Source of the DNA: Fremontodendron californicum
Taxonomy: Eukaryota; Streptophyta; Magnoliopsida; Malvales; Malvaceae
DNA length: 64,000 nucleotides
Direction: 5' to 3'
NCBI GenBank assembly: GCA_030761205.1
Contig: JAULJL010000002.1
Location: 40,636,814-40,700,813 of the forward strand
The notes under the pieces: generated by a model
Databases searched by the model: none
The model's input: only the letters and a program-made list of their open reading frames with translations
What the model was told of the DNA's origin: nothing
Translations under genes and position numbers: made by a program
In this document: positions 59,301 to 64,000 of the stretch, piece after piece
How the letters are laid out: each line of letters starts with the position of its first letter
Numbering within the stretch: the first letter of the stretch is position 1

Positions 59301-61429
59301 AAACTCATATATATATATATATATATATATGCCTTCAAATTTATAATGCAACACCAATCATTAAAACGAGCAATAATGACTTCATGTTACAAATCGTAAA
59401 GTTTTGTTTGTTTGCAAGAGAAAAATGACAATACTTTCATAATCAGTGCTTTAAAATCAAATTTCTCATGCAATATTTATGTAAAGAGAAACTTTAAGAT
59501 GGGAGCTGTGACAACAAAGAAAGCCACAGGCTTAAAAACAAGATTAAGAAATGAAAGAGAAATAAATAGAGCAAACAAAAAGAGGCTAAACGTCTGGTAT
59601 AAGGTCAAGGTTTAAATGGACATTGCTCCTCTTCTCACCCCTCCTTTTCCCCCCTCCAACACCCACCATAATTTATCAAAATTTATACACAATAATGCAC
59701 ATTACGAACCTTAAAAATAGTAAAAGATAAGTCATAATTGTGGGTCCAAAATTCACAGTGACCTAAAAGATGGGTTTGTTTGAACTAACCAACAACTAAT
59801 TTGGTGTTTAAAATCCATTTTAACTTGCAAAGCAGCAAATATGTCAAAGAAAAAAAAAATGCTCGAGTTAGATTTTTTAATTTTGAACATTATATGAAAA
59901 TATATATATATATATATGATACGGTATGAAATACGAAACGAATACACGAATGTGTCAAAATTTATATTATCCAAATTATTAATATATCAAAATTTATATA
60001 AATATATAACACTTTAAATATAATTATAATAAATAAAATAAAATAAACATCATACTAATACATGAATTATCAAATTTAGCCGGAGTATTTCTGAATTTTC
60101 CCAATGCTTCCACCACTCATTTTTTTTTTACAGGTTAAATCACTTCTTTCGTATGCTAACTTTTTTTATGCTAGATGGTGCGTCAGAAAAAAGAGTGCAA
60201 GCAAAGAATTGGGAATGGGATGCGGCGGGTGTGAGCTTTATCATTTCCTGACTCTCATCTTTTTTTTTTTTTTTTTTTTTTACTGATTGGCACGTGCAAT
60301 CTCTTTTTGGGAGTGGCTTTTGTGGGGGTGGTCCTGGACCTGGTGGGCGAATGACTTGGAAAATGGTTTAAAGTGCTGGCTGTGTGAGCCCTGTGAGGCT
60401 GTGACTGACAGCAGAAGCTAATAGCTGTCAGCTCGCTGCTTTGCTTTGAGTTGCTAACAATAGTGGCTCACGTGCTAACCTTGACCTGTCTCATCTCACA
60501 TGTGGGGGTGCCAGTGCCACCATATTTCCAATTTTAATTTCCATCACTAATTCTACAAGCTCACACATCACAAGTATCATTTTCGCAATCAATTTGTCAG
60601 TATGAATTATGATATCAATTTAGTTTGTTGCTTGAATTGGCTAAGAATGAAGTCCAGATATGCGCATAGACAGAATAATTCGTCATATTAGGTTTAATCT
60701 GATTCACTTTTCAATTATTAAAAAAATATTTTTTATTATTTTAAATAGTGAATTGGACCAATAAATCGAGTCAAATTTATCCAAAATCGGACCTAGATTA
60801 AAATAAATAAAAAAAATCGAATCACCAGCAGGTCTATCATGAACCAACTTACAATTTTGTTTATGTTATTGATTGATGTATATATAGCTATCAAAAGGTT
60901 AAAAGTTAAGATTATTTGGAATCAAATTGTGAGAAGGACAAAAGATTAACACCTAACTAAATGTAAAACAGTACTAAAAAGCAACCAACCGTAGCTTATA
61001 TATATATATCTTTTTTTTTTCAATGCAAAGTTAACCATTTCAGTGTCATTCTTTCTTGCTTGCTCATTGAAACGAATGTCCCTTGTAACTATAAGAAGTA
61101 AGCAGTAAAATATTTCATTCTAAGGTATGTATACAATTAAAACTTCCTTCATATTATTTCTTACTATCGAATTAAAAATTCAGATTTTACATCTAACAAA
61201 GAAAAAAAGAAAAGAAAAACCATTGGGGGTAACTATAGTCTATAATGCGACCGTGGGCCAAGCCTATCTGGCACGAACCCAATCCAATTAAAGGGCCCAA
61301 CTCAAACCACAATCAATCAATCGAATAATCCAAGTTCCAAACAACAGTAATTTCCCTTATCCATTTCAATTACAAACTTCAGAATGAAAGCAGGACACGC
61401 ACCACACGACTAAACAAAGGTGCCAAAAC
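56312..61429. other. Gene gap right of the MULE
   Basis: No gene was found in these 5.1 kb. It holds A/T-rich filler, a possible LTR-like block at about 58180-58740 (less A/T-rich, with CTATTTATAGTTAGATCAGA and CACGTGTCGTCT), AT microsatellites near 57520 and 59310, one dispersed-repeat copy (59915-60085), and a GC-richer stretch at 60290-60520 without a clear frame. Confidence 0.5.
59915..60085 (+). repeat. Dispersed AT-rich repeat family, copy F
   Basis: Contains ATACACGAATGTGTCAAAAT, ATCAAAATTTATATAAATAT and ATGAATTATCAAATTTA in the family order. Confidence 0.6.
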
Positions 61430-63846
61430 ATGCTTGGCTCAATTCTCCATTCCTCCCTTTCCACCCTGATTCTCTATCCATCGCCCCCCAAACCAGGTAT
61501 TGTTTTTCCTTCTTAACCATCAGTTCTTGAATAAATTTGTGTGTCAGATATATTAATTTGTATACTTTCTGTATGCTACTGTAAATTTTGTATTTTTTTA
61601 TTTATTTTAAAAGTAGCTATTTGACAAGCATACAATGCGAGTCCTATGGTCATTCAGGGATTTAAACAGAGTATAACATGATGTATATCTCCAGGATTTT
61701 GTACTTCAAAGAAGTTGAATGTAAGAACTGGGTCATGGAAGAATAGCGTAGAGAAATCAGCAAAGCTGAGAACAATGGTTGTTGTATGTAAGATAGAGAA
61801 TCAAGAAGTGGGTTTTCAAGCTAGTGAACGGCTTTATCTTGGAATGGATTTTGGTACATCTGGAGCTAGGTATGCTTTGATCGACAAGCAAGGGACAATT
61901 CATGCTGAAGGAAAGAGACAGTATCCTCAATACATGGTAAGAACCCTTGACAACTTCATGTCAAATACAATGTTTTATACTAGTATTAGAGTTCAAATTG
62001 TGATTGTTTATTTACCCTTTGTTTATTTACCCTGCCATATTGATGATGTTGTTTCTGTTGTCTAGAAAGAAGGAAGAAACAATGGATTGGGCACGGTCAT
62101 GGAAAACAGCCCTTTTCTCACTGCTTGAAGATGTTCCTGTTCATCTCCGTCCTCTCATCGCTTCCATTTCTCTTGATGGGACTTCTGCAACTACTCTCAT
62201 TATTGACAGGTGATTATCTAAAAGAATAAAATATTATTTGCTGATCCATGTGGCATTTTCCTCCTCAATTACTGGATTGAATTTCAATGTGGTATCTGAA
62301 TTTATCACCTGCAGCAATACAGGAGAACCAGTAACCAGACCTTACCTCTACAATGAGAGTTGCCCTGATGCTTTACCAGTGGTAAAGGCCATTGCTCCGG
62401 TAAACCATACAGTGTGCTCTGGTTCCTCTACTCTGTGCAAGCTTGTTTCATGGTGGAACAATGACAATTCAGACAAAAAATCTACAATATTATTGCACCA
62501 AGCTGATTGGTTGTTGTGGCTTCTTCATGGGCACCTTGGAGTTTCTGATTACAACAATGCTTTGAAGGTCTTATACAATGATTCATTAGTCACAGTTTAG
62601 GATTTTAATTCCAACTGGTAATTTAACCTTGGGCTACAGCAAATTTAAGCAATAAATGCGTAAGAAATTGCTCCATATATGTCTAGGTTGGTTATGATCC
62701 TGAAGTTGACTCCTATCCACCTTGGCTGTTATCTCAGCCTTATTCGCGACTTTTACCTATGGTCAAGGCTCCTGGAACTTCAATCGGCCATTTGAAAGGG
62801 GATATTAGAACACAATTTGGTATGACTTTGTTCCATTAAATAGCTTTCTAGGCCTCCCTAGATGGTTCAAAGGGCAGTAAATTGTGTGGTTTAAGCTTGA
62901 TACTTTTGGTTCTAGTCAGAATGTGAGATTTTGCATTTGTATTAGAATAAGTTCTTTTGATATTTTGCACGCGTTAAAGAGTTTAGCATTATGAAGTGAT
63001 AATATCTTTGAGTTTTATATTTATTTCTTCTGAAAGAGAATTAGTTGGAAATTTGATAAAGATTTAGTTAAAAAATTATGCATTAATTGTTCTGGATTTA
63101 TGTGTGCATGTTGTCTGCCCTAAACTTCTGAAACTGCAATTAATATTTTACAAAATACATCATAGCAGGTTTTTCAGAAGATTGTATTGTATGTACTGGG
63201 ACCACTGATAGCATAGCGGCCTTTCTTGCAGCACGTGCAACAAAAACTGGGAAAGCGGTTAGAATTCTGTGACCTGGCTTTAGTTTGTGTTTATCAGGAA
63301 ATGGGAAGTGGCTTTTTGTTGGTTATCATACAGATTTCGTCAGGCTGTCCCTTATGACCTTGATAGTCTTCTTCAATCTATGTCATATTTGGTTCATTAT
63401 TGCCAAATTAAATATATACATACATCTTTCTGCTATAATTCTGTTTATAATGTCCTGTTTAATCTGGCCTACTATAGTGCATTTTATTGCTGTTTTTAGA
63501 GACCTCAATTGCAATTAGTATGTCTTTTCTCTATGAGTTTCATGAATTACACATACTTTTTTATGTAGGTCACCTCTTTGGGTTCAACCCTTGCAATTAA
63601 ACTGCTAAGTACAACTAGGATAGAGGATGCAAGATATGGAGTGTACAGTCATCGCCTCGATGATAAGTGGCTTGTTGGAGGAGCTTCAAATACTGGTGGA
63701 GCAGTTCTTAAGGAAATTTTCACTGATGAGCAATTGGAGAAACTAAGTGAACATATTAATCCCATGGAGGCATCTCCCTTGGACTACTATCCCCTAAAAT
63801 CAGTTGGAGAGAGGTTTCCTGTGGCAGATCCAAAGATGGAGCCTAG
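61430..63846 (+). CDS. Chloroplast FGGY sugar kinase, XK-1 (D-ribulose kinase)-like, 3' partial
   Basis: Seven exons are in the window: 61430-61496, 61695-61936, 62070-62209, 62315-62567, 62687-62819, 63169-63257 and 63569-63846; the gene continues past the right edge. It starts MLGSILHSSLSTLILYPSPP, a Ser-rich leader like a plastid transit peptide. The FGGY kinase N-lobe follows: LYLGMDFGTSGARYALID (phosphate-1 motif), SLDGTSATTLIID, the substrate-side DALPVVKAIAPVNH and LLHQADWLLWLLHG. The second lobe opens with DCIVCTGTTDSIAAFLAAR and TSLGSTLAIKLL. Arabidopsis XK-1 (At2g21370, from memory) was first named a xylulose kinase but phosphorylates D-ribulose. Phases are consistent. Exon 3 has three AGs in a row at its acceptor; 62070 was chosen because it gives KEETMDW, matching the family. 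Confidence 0.9.
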
Positions 63847-64000
63847 GTATTTAATCTCTCTCTGTCTGCATTATAACATTCACATATCATCTACAGTTCT
63901 TAAGAAGGATGCTTAGTAATTTGCTTGTAAGGGTGTTGTATATGATTACAACTTCTGATTCCTACTTCCTCAGTATTAGACTATGTAGTTTAGAACTATG

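Overview
The window is nuclear DNA of a dicotyledonous plant. It is AT-rich, its genes are split by many short GT-AG introns, and its gaps hold plant transposons (Mutator-like, hAT, Tourist-like, Helitron, SINE, LINE). All identifications come from reading translations and splice signals by eye; no database search was run. The species cannot be fixed. Layout from left to right: (1) 1-2679, minus: 5' part of coatomer alpha subunit (alpha-COP), with a dead LINE in its first coding intron. (2) 4031-8560, minus: a complete 11-exon chloroplast protein matching BFA3, an assembly factor of the chloroplast ATP synthase; its introns hold a small Helitron, a hAT-type MITE and a SINE. (3) 15688-16688, plus: a double B-box zinc-finger regulator of the BBX20/21 type with a shortened C-terminus. 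(4) 18536-29393, minus: a complete KIN-7 kinesin of about 24 exons with a C-terminal RING finger. (5) 35248-56302: a 21-kb Mutator-like element (MULE). (6) 61430 to the right edge, plus: a chloroplast FGGY-family sugar kinase like Arabidopsis XK-1 (D-ribulose kinase), cut by the window end. As far as I recall the Arabidopsis loci, the host genes match two duplicated segments, At2g21370-21390 (XK-1, kinesin, BFA3, alpha-COP) and At4g39050-39070 (KIN-7D, BBX20). The window would then show the unduplicated order, with the MULE lying between the kinesin and the sugar kinase. The MULE is the main find. It has 84-bp terminal inverted repeats (79 of 84 matching) and a perfect 9-bp target duplication, TTGTTATTA. 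It carries an intact two-exon transposase of 755 residues, an intact 357-residue protein that resembles the plant-transposon-associated (Transposase_32-like) family, and a 12-exon ULP1-type cysteine protease gene on the opposite strand with one frame-breaking base between the catalytic His and Asp. It also holds apparent exon fragments of host genes (26S proteasome RPN9 and splicing factor PRP40C). More than 40 copies of a palindromic TATGTACATA motif are clustered only in its non-coding parts, and a GC-rich hairpin minisatellite is duplicated just upstream of the Transposase_32-like gene. These motif arrays and the hairpin array are the best candidates for an undescribed system, for example recognition sites for an element-encoded protein. 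Stretches between genes otherwise hold AT-rich DNA and the repeats listed.
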